Below, piece after piece: positions 34,640 through 41,882 of a stretch of DNA of 41,882 bases. How positions within the stretch are numbered: position 1 is the stretch's first letter; the number at the start of each line of letters is the position of its first letter. The notes below the pieces were generated by a model. The model saw nothing but the letters and a program-made list of their open reading frames with translations. It was not told where the DNA came from and did not search any database. Made by a program: the position numbers and the translations under genes. Origin of the DNA: Pseudomonadota bacterium (GTDB lineage Bacteria > Pseudomonadota > Gammaproteobacteria > Burkholderiales > Burkholderiaceae_D); contig JAFAGG010000097.1 in NCBI GenBank assembly GCA_023422955.1, positions 1-41,882 of the forward strand, given 5' to 3'.

Positions 34640-35683
34640 TTAGCGCTTCCGAATCTGATGCAACTGAACCAGGAAAACCGGCACACCTATCAGTGCCGTA
34701 ATGACGCCGACCGGCAACTGTTGCGGCGCAATAACCGTTCTGGCCAAGGTATCCGCGAGCACAAGGAAGCCTCCCCCCGCCAGTGCCGCGGCCGGGATCA
34801 ACAGGCGGTGATCCGGGCCAAAAGCGAAACGGCAGGCATGCGGCACGATCAATCCGACGAAGCCTATACTGCCGGCATTGGTCACCGCGCTCGCCGTCAG
34901 GATCGCGGCACAGATGAACATGTTCTGCCGCAAGGTTCCCACCTTCACGCCTAGTGTTTGTGCATTTTCAGCGTGCTGTGCCAGAAGATTGATCGCCCGC
35001 GCTGATTTGAGAGTAAATAACAGTGCTGCTGCCAGCGCAATCCAGGGCAGCCAACGCAGAGGCGTCACAGACAAATCGCCGATCAGCCAGAACACCATGC
35101 CTCGCAATTTATCGTCAGGCGCAATGGATAACATCAGTGTTACGAGCGCCCCGCAACCCGATGCGAGAATGACGCCGGTCAGCAGCAGCATGGACGCATT
35201 ACCATCCGTCGCAGCGCTACTGCGAAGGTCGCGCCGAACAAAGAAATACAGTAACAGCGATATGGCAATCGCACCGCTCAACGCAGAAATGTCGATTGCC
35301 CATGCTGCAGCACCAAGCAGCATGGCGGCTAGCGCCCCGACTGCCGCACCACCTGAAATGCCAAGCACATAAGGGTCGGCAAGCGGGTTGCGCAGGAGGG
35401 CCTGCATCAGCACACCCGCTATCGCCAGGGCAGCCCCCGTGACAAATGCTGCCAGCCCGCGACTTAAGCGAAGCTCTAACAGGGTCACCGACAGGCCTGA
35501 ACTATCTCCGGCGAACCATGCGCCGACAGCATTGAGGATTTCCAGGAAAGACAAGGATACCGAACCGACGGAGCCAGCCAGTATCAGACTGGCTATGCTC
35601 GCCCCCCCTAGCAATAGCAACACCTGCCACGCGCGACGCGCAAGCGATTGGGGGAGAAAACTACTGGTAGCGGATTGCTTCAT
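34640..35683 (-). CDS. btuC: B12 ABC transporter permease
   Basis: This 347-aa FecCD/BtuC family permease has about nine to ten membrane helices. Characteristic segments are RLSRGLAAFVTGAALAIAGVLMQALLRNPLADPYVLGISGG in overlapping form, AGSIGFVGLIVPHACRFAFGPDHR (the loop that contacts the ATPase) and ALIGVPVFLVQL. It imports corrinoids with BtuD and BtuF. The ATG at 35683 lacks a close ribosome binding site; the nearest GGAG-type sequence lies in the hairpin at 35693-35712. btuB is 102 bp upstream. Confidence 0.93.
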   Translation of the reverse strand: MKQSATSSFLPQSLARRAWQVLLLLGGASIASLILAGSVGSVSLSFLEILNAVGAWFAGDSSGLSVTLLELRLSRGLAAFVTGAALAIAGVLMQALLRNPLADPYVLGISGGAAVGALAAMLLGAAAWAIDISALSGAIAISLLLYFFVRRDLRSSAATDGNASMLLLTGVILASGCGALVTLMLSIAPDDKLRGMVFWLIGDLSVTPLRWLPWIALAAALLFTLKSARAINLLAQHAENAQTLGVKVGTLRQNMFICAAILTASAVTNAGSIGFVGLIVPHACRFAFGPDHRLLIPAAALAGGGFLVLADTLARTVIAPQQLPVGVITALIGVPVFLVQLHQIRKR

Positions 35684-35692
35684 TAATTAGTT

Positions 35693-35712
35693 AGCGGGAG
35701 GAGTCTCCCGCT
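35693..35712 (-). promoter_or_regulatory. Hairpin in the btuC leader
   Basis: AGCGGGAG and CTCCCGCT form a perfect 8-bp stem with a 4-nt loop, ending 9 nt before the btuC ATG. The GGGAG in the 5' arm is the only ribosome-binding-like sequence near btuC, about 21 nt from the start and paired in the stem. It could influence btuC translation or serve as an RNA processing site. Confidence 0.5.
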
Positions 35713-35717
35713 GCATC

Positions 35718-35759
35718 TAAAAACTATTAAGCCCGACTCATCAGATGACAAGCCGGGCT
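35718..35759 (-). terminator. Terminator-like hairpin between btuB and btuC
   Basis: On the minus strand AGCCCG (35754-35759) and CGGGCT (35730-35735) pair, with an inner TCAT/ATGA stem. A run of five T follows at 35722-35718, about seven bases after the stem. The delayed T-run makes it weaker than a classic terminator. It would lower read-through from btuB into btuCD and the cob genes. Confidence 0.5.
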
Positions 35760-35785
35760 GCCTCTTACTTTAACAACAAGAGCGT

Positions 35786-37654
35786 TTATCTGCCATAACG
35801 TACGCCGACAAAGACGGTACTTCCAGCAGTTGCATAGCCTCTGGCTGTTTCGTAATCTTTATCAAAGACATTATCCCAACGTCCGAACAAAGACCAGTTA
35901 GAGTTCAGCTGATAAGACCCAAACAGATTTACCAGACCATAACCTGGAAGCAAGTTGGTATTGGCGGCGTTATCAAAGCGATCGCTGGAGAAAACGACTT
36001 CCGCGCCGACATTCGAAGCATTACCCACGTATTCGGCTGCCACAGTGCCGTATTTTTTCGCACGGCGCTGCAAACGTTTTTGAGTGGTTTCATCACGTGG
36101 ATCCTGCAGATCCAAGGTGCCTCGCCAGATAAAATTGCCTGTCCTGGTTTCAGCACTTAACGACCAACCTTCCAGCGTGGCCTCATTCACGTTATAGGCA
36201 CAACCCCAGGTGTATCCGGGCAGCGGACAGGGGTCGGCATTAAGGAGCAAATTCGTGAGCCGATTGCGATAATAGACCGCGCTAAGCTGTGTTGCGCCCT
36301 CTTTATAGAACAAGCCTGCTTCCAGATTTTTACCCTCTTCCGGGCGGTTGCTTGGGACACCATAATTCGGGACATAAAGCTCGTTAAAAGTCGGAGCGCG
36401 GAAGCTGGTGCCGTAACTGGCGTTAGCTCTCAACGCATTGGTCAGTTTGTAGCCATAGCCGATACTACCCGTCGTATGCGAACCAAACTGACTATTGTCA
36501 TCGTTACGCAAGCTTACACTGGCAAGATGGTCGCCCTCTCTCAACTGATAAGCTGCAGCGACTGAATTGGTGGTGCGCTCGCGATTCACCGCCGATTCCG
36601 TGGAATCAACTTTTTCTTCCCGGCGCTCCAGGACAAACTGGAACAAGTCAGTATTTCGGAGCACGATATCGTTCTGCCAGCTCAGGTAATCCTGAACGGT
36701 GTAATAACGAGATACAGAGCCTGAAACATCGATGCTCTTGTCTTTCGAGCGACCGGCCTGCAAACGGCTTACCCATCCCTGCGCCAATTGATTGGTGGAT
36801 GTGATCGCATAACTCTCAAGCTTTTGGTAGCTGCGATCATCACGCAAAGCACTACTGTCATATTGCGTTTCATTCTCACTATTCAGAAAACTCAGGTTCA
36901 GCGCATGTCCCTTGGCGAGTTCATACCCCAACTGGCCGCTGACACTCTCACGTTCATAACCGTCTTTATCCGGGTTATAACCTGAAACGCCGGGTTTCTT
37001 GACCGAGAATCCCTCGGCTTTTTCGCGTGCCACATTAAGGGCATAAGTCAGGCGGCCGTTTTCCAGCGCTGCACCCGCAATACCGGCATCCACCGTGCGA
37101 GTTTCATCACTGCCGATGCCGACCGATGCGTTCACTCGCGGTGCGCCTTCACCCTTCTTGGTAAAAATCTGGATCACGCCACCCACGGCATCAGCACCGT
37201 AAAGACTGCTCAGCGGACCATGCACGATTTCAATCCTGTCGATCTGAGATAAAGGCATTGCGGCCCAGTTAGCACCACCGCTTGTGGAAGAGCCGATTCT
37301 CACACCGTCAATCAGAACTACGTTCTGCTTGTTATCGGCGCCACGGATAAATACCGACGAACTGCTACCAGGTCCGCCATTACGGGTAATTTCCACGCCG
37401 CGACGTGCTTGCAGCAAATCGACTAACGTAATGTGGCCCGAGCGCTCAATTTCATCAGAGGTGATGATGCTGGTGTCGCTGAGCGTATCGGAAATGGATT
37501 GCGCGTTACGTGTCGCCGTGACGACTACCGGCTCCAGCGCTTCTGCGCCCTTGCCTTGCGCTTGGGCTAATGCAGGGAATGTTGTTGCCAATACGGCAAA
37601 TAATGGGGTGAATTTAATGGCCTTACGGGCCAGAGGAAAAGCGTTACGTTTCAT
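35786..37654 (-). CDS. btuB: TonB-dependent cobalamin receptor
   Basis: BtuB imports B12 through the outer membrane using TonB energy. The 622-aa product has a signal peptide (ending ALAQAQG), a TonB box EPVVVTATR near residues 40-48, and a plug domain with RRGVEITRNGGPGSSSSVFI and NVVLIDGVRIG. A 22-strand-type barrel rich in aromatic strands follows. It ends VGVRYGR rather than in Phe or Trp, which is slightly unusual. I chose ATG 37654, where the signal peptide begins. Its leader holds the cobalamin riboswitch, which marks it as a B12 receptor rather than a siderophore receptor. Confidence 0.94.
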   Translation of the reverse strand: MKRNAFPLARKAIKFTPLFAVLATTFPALAQAQGKGAEALEPVVVTATRNAQSISDTLSDTSIITSDEIERSGHITLVDLLQARRGVEITRNGGPGSSSSVFIRGADNKQNVVLIDGVRIGSSTSGGANWAAMPLSQIDRIEIVHGPLSSLYGADAVGGVIQIFTKKGEGAPRVNASVGIGSDETRTVDAGIAGAALENGRLTYALNVAREKAEGFSVKKPGVSGYNPDKDGYERESVSGQLGYELAKGHALNLSFLNSENETQYDSSALRDDRSYQKLESYAITSTNQLAQGWVSRLQAGRSKDKSIDVSGSVSRYYTVQDYLSWQNDIVLRNTDLFQFVLERREEKVDSTESAVNRERTTNSVAAAYQLREGDHLASVSLRNDDNSQFGSHTTGSIGYGYKLTNALRANASYGTSFRAPTFNELYVPNYGVPSNRPEEGKNLEAGLFYKEGATQLSAVYYRNRLTNLLLNADPCPLPGYTWGCAYNVNEATLEGWSLSAETRTGNFIWRGTLDLQDPRDETTQKRLQRRAKKYGTVAAEYVGNASNVGAEVVFSSDRFDNAANTNLLPGYGLVNLFGSYQLNSNWSLFGRWDNVFDKDYETARGYATAGSTVFVGVRYGR

Positions 37655-37787
37655 GAGATGCTCAGTCAAGGACAACCAGCCCACTTCCCCGTAGGCCGGA
37701 TTGAACGAAAATGTGCGAAGAAAAGAGAAGAGAATTGACGCAGCACGCGCCATTCAGCATCACGAAACTCCCCGTTCGCACACTTCC

Positions 37788-37990
37788 ACCTATCTGGCCG
37801 GTATCCGGGCTGACAAGCGTGACCTTTTCACCTTCCCATGCAAAATTACTGCACAGTGGTTGCTCAGAAAAGACCTGTCTCTAAATCTAAGAGACGCTTG
37901 TTTACCGTTGCGGGGGCAGCACACGTTGGCCATTGAGGCGCCGTGTTTCCCGTTTAATTGCATTCATGAACATGAACGCGAACACCAGAA
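37788..37990 (-). promoter_or_regulatory. Cobalamin riboswitch upstream of btuB
   Basis: Read on the minus strand, conserved parts appear in the right order: GGGAAACACGG (complement of about 37942-37952), GCCCCCGCAACGG (37905-37917), the B12-box variant ACCACTG (37854-37860), GGGAAGG (37831-37837) and the closing GTCAGCCCGGATACCGGCC (37796-37814). The aptamer starts right at the predicted transcription start. On binding adenosylcobalamin it should shut off btuB expression. The B12 box departs from GCCACTG by one base. Confidence 0.9.
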
Positions 37991-37997
37991 GGCCGCT

Positions 37998-38026
37998 ATT
38001 GTAGGGTTGCCGGCGCATTCAAGCAA
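37998..38026 (-). promoter_or_regulatory. Promoter of the riboswitch-btuB transcript
   Basis: TTGCTT (38021-38026) and TACAAT (37998-38003) have a 17-nt spacer on the minus strand. The predicted start, about 37990, coincides with the 5' edge of the riboswitch, which supports both calls. Confidence 0.65.
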
Positions 38027-38092
38027 TCAACATTGCGATTTCCGGCACACCAAGCAACCATAAAAAATGCCTCCGCCTGCGTATATGGGTGC

Positions 38093-38650
38093 TTATTCAT
38101 AATCAATGACTACGCAGGAGCCGAAATCTATCGAGTGCACGTATTTCGCGGATATCCGTGCAACGCGCTCAGGATTTTTCTCATATCGGGACGCCAGAAA
38201 CAGGCGAATGGTGCCGGCATGTCCAACAATGATGGCTTCCTTCACTGCCGCTCGGCGTAGGTCCTCGGCATACGCCAGAATACGCTGCGCCGACTCCAGC
38301 ACGGTCTCCCCGCCACCGGGTCGATAATGAACCGTGTCTGCAGCCCAGGCGTCGATTTCGGCTCGGGGGATGTTGTCCCAGGCGAGCATTTCCCAGTTTC
38401 CGAAATGCATTTCCGCCAATCGTGCATCGTAGATCGGCACCGAGCCGGCTATCAAGGGTGCCAGCTTTTCAGCTAATTGTGCGCACCGTTGTAAGGGGCT
38501 GGAGTAAATTAGGACATTGCGGGGAAGTTTTTCGATGAGTGATTGAGCTGCCGCCTCCAGGCGATCTGGCCGTACTGCAGCATCGGTTCCGCCATAACAC
38601 AGACCTGCCGGAATCTCGGTTTGCGGATGTCTGACCAAATAAAGTTTCAT
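38093..38650 (-). CDS. cobC: Alpha-ribazole phosphatase
   Basis: The 185-aa product is a histidine phosphatase family enzyme with the catalytic MKLYLVRHPQTE start (Arg7, nucleophile His8; RHP instead of the common RHG), SSPLQRCAQLAEKL, EMHFGNWE and a second catalytic His in IVGHAGTIR. In this context it removes the 5'-phosphate of alpha-ribazole phosphate or adenosylcobalamin phosphate. It follows cobS by 3 nt in the cobT-cobS-cobC operon. It is called CobC in Salmonella naming. Confidence 0.88.
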   Translation of the reverse strand: MKLYLVRHPQTEIPAGLCYGGTDAAVRPDRLEAAAQSLIEKLPRNVLIYSSPLQRCAQLAEKLAPLIAGSVPIYDARLAEMHFGNWEMLAWDNIPRAEIDAWAADTVHYRPGGGETVLESAQRILAYAEDLRRAAVKEAIIVGHAGTIRLFLASRYEKNPERVARISAKYVHSIDFGSCVVIDYE

Positions 38651-38653
38651 GAC

Positions 38654-39442
38654 CTACCCAAGGAAACCAAGCAAGGCGAGATAAATGGCGAGCTCGCTAA
38701 CCTGCTGAATCGCGCCCAGGCAATCACCGGTGTAACCACCTAACCTCCGGCTAAATGCTCGCGCCATCCACCAAGTCGATAGGCTGGCGGCGAGAATACC
38801 AGCACCAATCATTTCCACGGAAAGCCAACCGCCCGCCACAGCGGCAACACAGACTACCAGCATCGTACCGAACGCAACCAGATAGCCCAATGTGCCGGGA
38901 TGGGCAGCCATGGCTTTTCCCTTACTCTCGGTTCTCGCGTAATTAAGTCGGCATATCACAGTCAGTGCCGCAAAACGAGACAAGGTGTGAGCAAGCAGCA
39001 GAACAATGGGCACCAGCGAAGACGACATGTGCATCAGGGACGCTGCCTTCAGAGCCAGCACTAGAAAAATCCCCATGGCACCATAGGCACCGATGCGGGA
39101 ATCTTTCATGATTTCCAGTATGCGCTCGACCCTTGTCCCACCACCGAAACCATCACAAGTATCGGCCAGGCCGTCTTCGTGAAAGGCGCCCGTGAGATAA
39201 ATGCCGAATACCATCGAAAAAATAACGGCTACTGGCTGAGGCCATATCCAGGCTGCACCGGAGTAAACAAGTGCAATCAGGCCTCCTACCACCAGCCCGA
39301 CTGCCGGCAGGTAACGGTTGGCAGGAGCCTGCCAAGCGGGATCGAACCCGATCCAGCGTGGGATAGGAATGCGGGAATAAAACTGCAGCGCAACGAAAAA
39401 TAATCGCAACTGGTGCTTGGCACAACTCATCATCTTATACAT
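38654..39442 (-). CDS. cobS: Adenosylcobinamide-GDP ribazoletransferase (cobalamin synthase)
   Basis: CobS is the inner-membrane enzyme that joins AdoCbi-GDP to alpha-ribazole (phosphate) in the last step of B12 assembly. The 262-aa product has several membrane helices and the family motifs LRLFFVALQFYSRIPIPRW near the N-terminus, GAFHEDGLADTCDGFGGG (the Asp-rich metal site) and KDSRIGAYGAMGI. The start is uncertain: ATG 39442 has GGAA at a good distance; GTG 39457 and ATG 39430 are alternatives. Confidence 0.95.
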   Translation of the reverse strand: MYKMMSCAKHQLRLFFVALQFYSRIPIPRWIGFDPAWQAPANRYLPAVGLVVGGLIALVYSGAAWIWPQPVAVIFSMVFGIYLTGAFHEDGLADTCDGFGGGTRVERILEIMKDSRIGAYGAMGIFLVLALKAASLMHMSSSLVPIVLLLAHTLSRFAALTVICRLNYARTESKGKAMAAHPGTLGYLVAFGTMLVVCVAAVAGGWLSVEMIGAGILAASLSTWWMARAFSRRLGGYTGDCLGAIQQVSELAIYLALLGFLG

Positions 39443-39464
39443 CCGAGTTCCAGACACCCAAGGC

Positions 39465-40499
39465 TTATTCTATTTTCCCGGCAATCTGAGCCGAGTCGAA
39501 TGTCGCCATATTATTCAGGAAACCCACCGCTGCCGCGACAAGCGGCAGGGCCAGCGCACATCCAGTCCCCTCACCCAATCGCAGATCCAGATGTAGCAGT
39601 GGGCGTACCTGCAGATGTTCCAGCATTTGCTTGTGTCCGCGCTCTGCCGAACTGTGTGAAAACACGCAGTAATCCAATACGGCCGGCTGCAGTTTTGCCG
39701 CCACTAACAAGGCACCGGTCGTAATAAATCCATCGACCAATATCGCTTTACGAGACTCTGCAGCACCGAGCATTGCACCCGTCATCATGGCAATCTCGAA
39801 CCCACCGAAAGTCTGGAGTACCTGCAGTGGTTCATGCACATCGGCATGAAGCGCCATGGCCCTTTCGATGACCTGGCATTTATGTTCCACGCCTTGCGCA
39901 GATAGTCCGGTTCCCGCACCTGAGCACTCATCAATGGCTATACCCGTTAGCCTATGCATGATCGCTGCTGCAGCAGTGCTGTTTCCGATACCCATTTCAC
40001 CAAAACCGACCACATTTCCTGTGGCGCGAACCATCAGTGTGTAGCCAGCTTCAAGGGCACGACCGCACTCCTCTTCCGTCATGGCAGCTTCAATGGCGAA
40101 ATTACGCGTACCATGCCGCACTTTTAAATCAACTAGATCATCACGCGAACCGAAATCGTGATTAACGCCTGCATCAACCACCCTTAGACGAGCGCCATTT
40201 TGTAGTGCGAAGATATTGATGGCCGCACCACCCTGGAAAAAATTTTCGACCATCTTCCAGGTAACGCTTTGTGGGTAAGCTGACACGCCCTCATCCACAA
40301 TTCCGTGATCTCCAGCGAATACTACGATTTCCGGCTCCACGATTCGAGGATTGACAGACTCCTGAATGAGTCCTAGCTGGGCAGCAAGCGACTCCAGCAC
40401 ACCAAGACTGCCCTGTGGCTTGGTCTTGGCATTAATAGCACCGGCCAAGGCGGATGAAAGAATAGGGTTTGCTGTCGGGGCAATATGAGGGATACGCAT
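39465..40499 (-). CDS. cobT: Nicotinate-nucleotide:DMB phosphoribosyltransferase
   Basis: CobT activates the lower ligand by making alpha-ribazole phosphate from DMB and nicotinate mononucleotide. The 344-aa product has KTKPQGSLGVLESLAAQL near residues 26-43, VFAGDHGIVDEGVSAYPQ, GEMGIGNSTAAAAI, and the catalytic Glu310 in LRLGEGTGCALA. It is the first gene of the cobT-cobS-cobC operon. There is no riboswitch in its 215-bp upstream region, so its control differs from that of btuB. Confidence 0.96.
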   Translation of the reverse strand: MRIPHIAPTANPILSSALAGAINAKTKPQGSLGVLESLAAQLGLIQESVNPRIVEPEIVVFAGDHGIVDEGVSAYPQSVTWKMVENFFQGGAAINIFALQNGARLRVVDAGVNHDFGSRDDLVDLKVRHGTRNFAIEAAMTEEECGRALEAGYTLMVRATGNVVGFGEMGIGNSTAAAAIMHRLTGIAIDECSGAGTGLSAQGVEHKCQVIERAMALHADVHEPLQVLQTFGGFEIAMMTGAMLGAAESRKAILVDGFITTGALLVAAKLQPAVLDYCVFSHSSAERGHKQMLEHLQVRPLLHLDLRLGEGTGCALALPLVAAAVGFLNNMATFDSAQIAGKIE

Positions 40500-40667
40500 A
40501 AGTGATTAGACAGTGGTACAGCTTTCGGAATGGGCTTCGAGAGCAATCGGGTAGATCGCTTCAAACAGATGAATTTGGCGGGATGTTCGCCTGCAGATCA
40601 TAAAACCCGCCGATTATCGGTTATTTCGTGGAGTAAAACCATCCTGCAGCACACACGCTTTTCCGCA

Positions 40668-40697
40668 TTGAGTACCTGCCGCGCTCTACGCTACAAT
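40668..40697 (+). promoter_or_regulatory. Candidate promoter of the alpha/beta hydrolase gene
   Basis: TTGAGT (40668-40673) and TACAAT (40692-40697) with an 18-nt spacer lie about 65 bp before the ATG at 40763. The -10 box matches at five of six positions, the -35 box at four of six. Confidence 0.45.
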
Positions 40698-40762
40698 GCC
40701 TGCCGTCCCGGCATATGCTGCATAGCAATGCCCTGCCTTTCTATTTCGAACGGATAGCCTTC

Positions 40763-41608
40763 ATGACGACCAACGCCCTTTCCGAATACTTCAATCAGCA
40801 ATACGACGCTACCGCGACCATTCCCGACCATGCCAAGATTTTCGGGCGCTGGGTGCGCGACTCCGGCCAGGTGCGCAGCGCCGGCGGCGGCGTGATGGAT
40901 ATCGCTTATGGCGAATCGGAAGGCGAAACACTGGACCTGTTCCCGGCGGCGGAGAGCGGCGCGCCGCTGATGGTATTCATCCACGGCGGCTGGTGGCGTT
41001 CGCTCGACAAGAAGCACTTTCATTTCATGGCAGCCGCTTATCGTGATGCCGGCATCAACTTCGCGCTGACCAACTACACGCTGGCGCCTGCCGCGACGCT
41101 GGAAGAAATCACGCGCCAGCAGGCGCGCGCGCTGGCTTGGCTGTATCGCAATGCGGAACAGTACGGCTATGACCGCAACCGCATCGTGGTCGCAGGCCAC
41201 TCTGCCGGCGCCGAACTGGCTGCGGCAATCATGACCAACTGGGGCATGGATGCCGACCTGCCGCGCGACCTGGTCAAGGGCGCGGTGCTGCTGTCGGGCG
41301 TGTACGACCTGGAAACGATACGGCTGGCGGATTCCATCAACGTCGATGTAAAGCTGCAGCCGGAAGATGTGGAGAAGCTGTCGCCGGTTTACATGGACCG
41401 CCCGGCAGGCCGTTTCATCACGGCGGTCGGCGCACTGGAAGCATCGGAATTCCGCCGCCAGGCAGCGACGCTGATCGAACGCTGGAAGCAAAGCCACGTC
41501 AGCAATCTGCTGCTGGCCGAGCGCAATCACCTGACGATCTGCGATGCGTTCTGCACGCCGGGCGATCCGCTGTTTGAAGCGGCGCTGCAGATGGTGAACG
41601 AGCTTTGA
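40763..41608 (+). CDS. Alpha/beta hydrolase, kynurenine formamidase-like
   Basis: The 281-aa cytoplasmic protein has the alpha/beta hydrolase fold. The oxyanion motif HGGWW is at residues 74-78, the nucleophile elbow GHSAG has Ser147, and the catalytic His is probably His256 (ERNHLTI). HGGWW with SLDKKHFHF and the NYTLAPAATLEEI strand fits the group that includes kynurenine formamidase-like and esterase enzymes. No tryptophan-degradation gene is adjacent, so the substrate is open. ATG 40763 is chosen because MTTNALSEYFNQQYDA is a normal family start; the frame from 40715 adds 16 doubtful residues. Confidence 0.85.
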   Translation: MTTNALSEYFNQQYDATATIPDHAKIFGRWVRDSGQVRSAGGGVMDIAYGESEGETLDLFPAAESGAPLMVFIHGGWWRSLDKKHFHFMAAAYRDAGINFALTNYTLAPAATLEEITRQQARALAWLYRNAEQYGYDRNRIVVAGHSAGAELAAAIMTNWGMDADLPRDLVKGAVLLSGVYDLETIRLADSINVDVKLQPEDVEKLSPVYMDRPAGRFITAVGALEASEFRRQAATLIERWKQSHVSNLLLAERNHLTICDAFCTPGDPLFEAALQMVNEL

Positions 41609-41633
41609 TTCACGACTAGAAATCTATACTTGT

Positions 41634-41882
41634 ATTCCCTCCCCTTCAAGAGGAGGGTTAGGGGTGTAGCGAGGGTTTCAGGCGACATGTCGCCTGCTCG
41701 CGGAACGGCACGGGCTTGCAAGCCCGTGCGCGCCCTGCAAGGGGGGATGGGTTCAAGCAATCAGTACATTAAACCCATCCCCATCCCAACCTCACGGCTC
41801 ACCGCTGGTAAGCGGTTCGCGTTCGGCAGGCGCAACGCATGCGTTGCGAAACCCCTGCCTCACCCCTTGAAGGGGAAGGAGT
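41634..41882. repeat. Multi-palindrome intergenic repeat with inverted ends
   Basis: About 250 bp after the hydrolase gene is built from nested inverted repeats. The outer ends mirror each other: TCCCTCCCCTTCAAGAGG from 41636, and the complement of the last bases, TCCTTCCCCTTCAAGGGG. Inside are perfect palindromes at 41681-41694 (GGCGACATGTCGCC), 41708-41729 (22 bp, centred on TTGCAA) and 41831-41848 (CGCAACGCATGCGTTGCG), a hairpin at 41801-41816, and a further pair GGGATGGGTT (41744-41753) / AACCCATCCC (41772-41781). No ORF is credible. It resembles a MITE or complex REP-type element. The right end may run past the window. Confidence 0.75.

Noticed and set aside
40508..40514. CAGTGGT (complement of a B12-box-like ACCACTG) upstream of cobT
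   Set aside because: None of the other riboswitch elements is nearby, so it is a chance match.

Overview
The window looks like chromosome of a betaproteobacterium in the Burkholderiales, most likely an Oxalobacteraceae member of the Herminiimonas/Janthinobacterium type. This rests on gene content and order (a DUF3460 protein next to scpA and panC, an Anbu proteasome-homologue operon, MksBEF) and on protein style. No database search was possible, so the genus is an inference.

Layout. (1) 1-640: a doubtful small secreted ORF, then a minus-strand tRNA-Ala/tRNA-Glu operon with its own promoter and terminator, downstream of gltX. (2) 639-7925: translation and housekeeping genes: gltX (minus), then metG, a GNAT acetyltransferase, a DUF3460 protein, scpA, panC and a BtuF-like periplasmic binding protein (plus). 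(3) 8179-13109: a compact MksF-MksE-MksB condensin operon without a nuclease gene. (4) 13267-15468: a small membrane methyltransferase-like protein and a trehalose synthase-like GH13 enzyme on opposite strands. (5) 15826-20061: the four-gene Anbu operon (circularly permuted ATP-grasp, alpha-E protein, transglutaminase-like protease, Anbu peptidase). (6) 20480-24801: a diguanylate cyclase and, on the other strand, a GGDEF-EAL membrane protein overlapping a PhnD-like periplasmic binding protein. (7) 24991-26267: a 51-codon ORF convergent with a zinc-ribbon metallopeptidase; one hairpin spans both stop codons. (8) 26394-40499: a large minus-strand vitamin B12 island. (9) 40763-41882: an alpha/beta hydrolase and a multi-palindrome intergenic repeat at the window edge.

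The B12 island runs cobT-cobS-cobC, then a cobalamin riboswitch with a good promoter directly upstream, then btuB, btuC, btuD, cobO, cobB, cobU, cbiB, cobD, btuF, cobQ and bluB. Together these cover outer-membrane uptake, periplasmic capture, inner-membrane transport, adenosylation, side-chain amidation, aminopropanol attachment, lower-ligand (DMB) synthesis and nucleotide-loop assembly. No corrin-ring gene is present in the window, so the island reads as import, salvage and late assembly. The btuB-btuC junction holds two hairpins that may separate expression of the receptor from that of the long operon.

Most genes belong to known families. The less-explained items are the palindromic element at the right edge, the unlisted small ORF with the shared-stop hairpin, the nuclease-less condensin operon close to scpA, the possible periplasmic-binding-protein/c-di-GMP pair, and the hairpins in the btuB-btuC junction.
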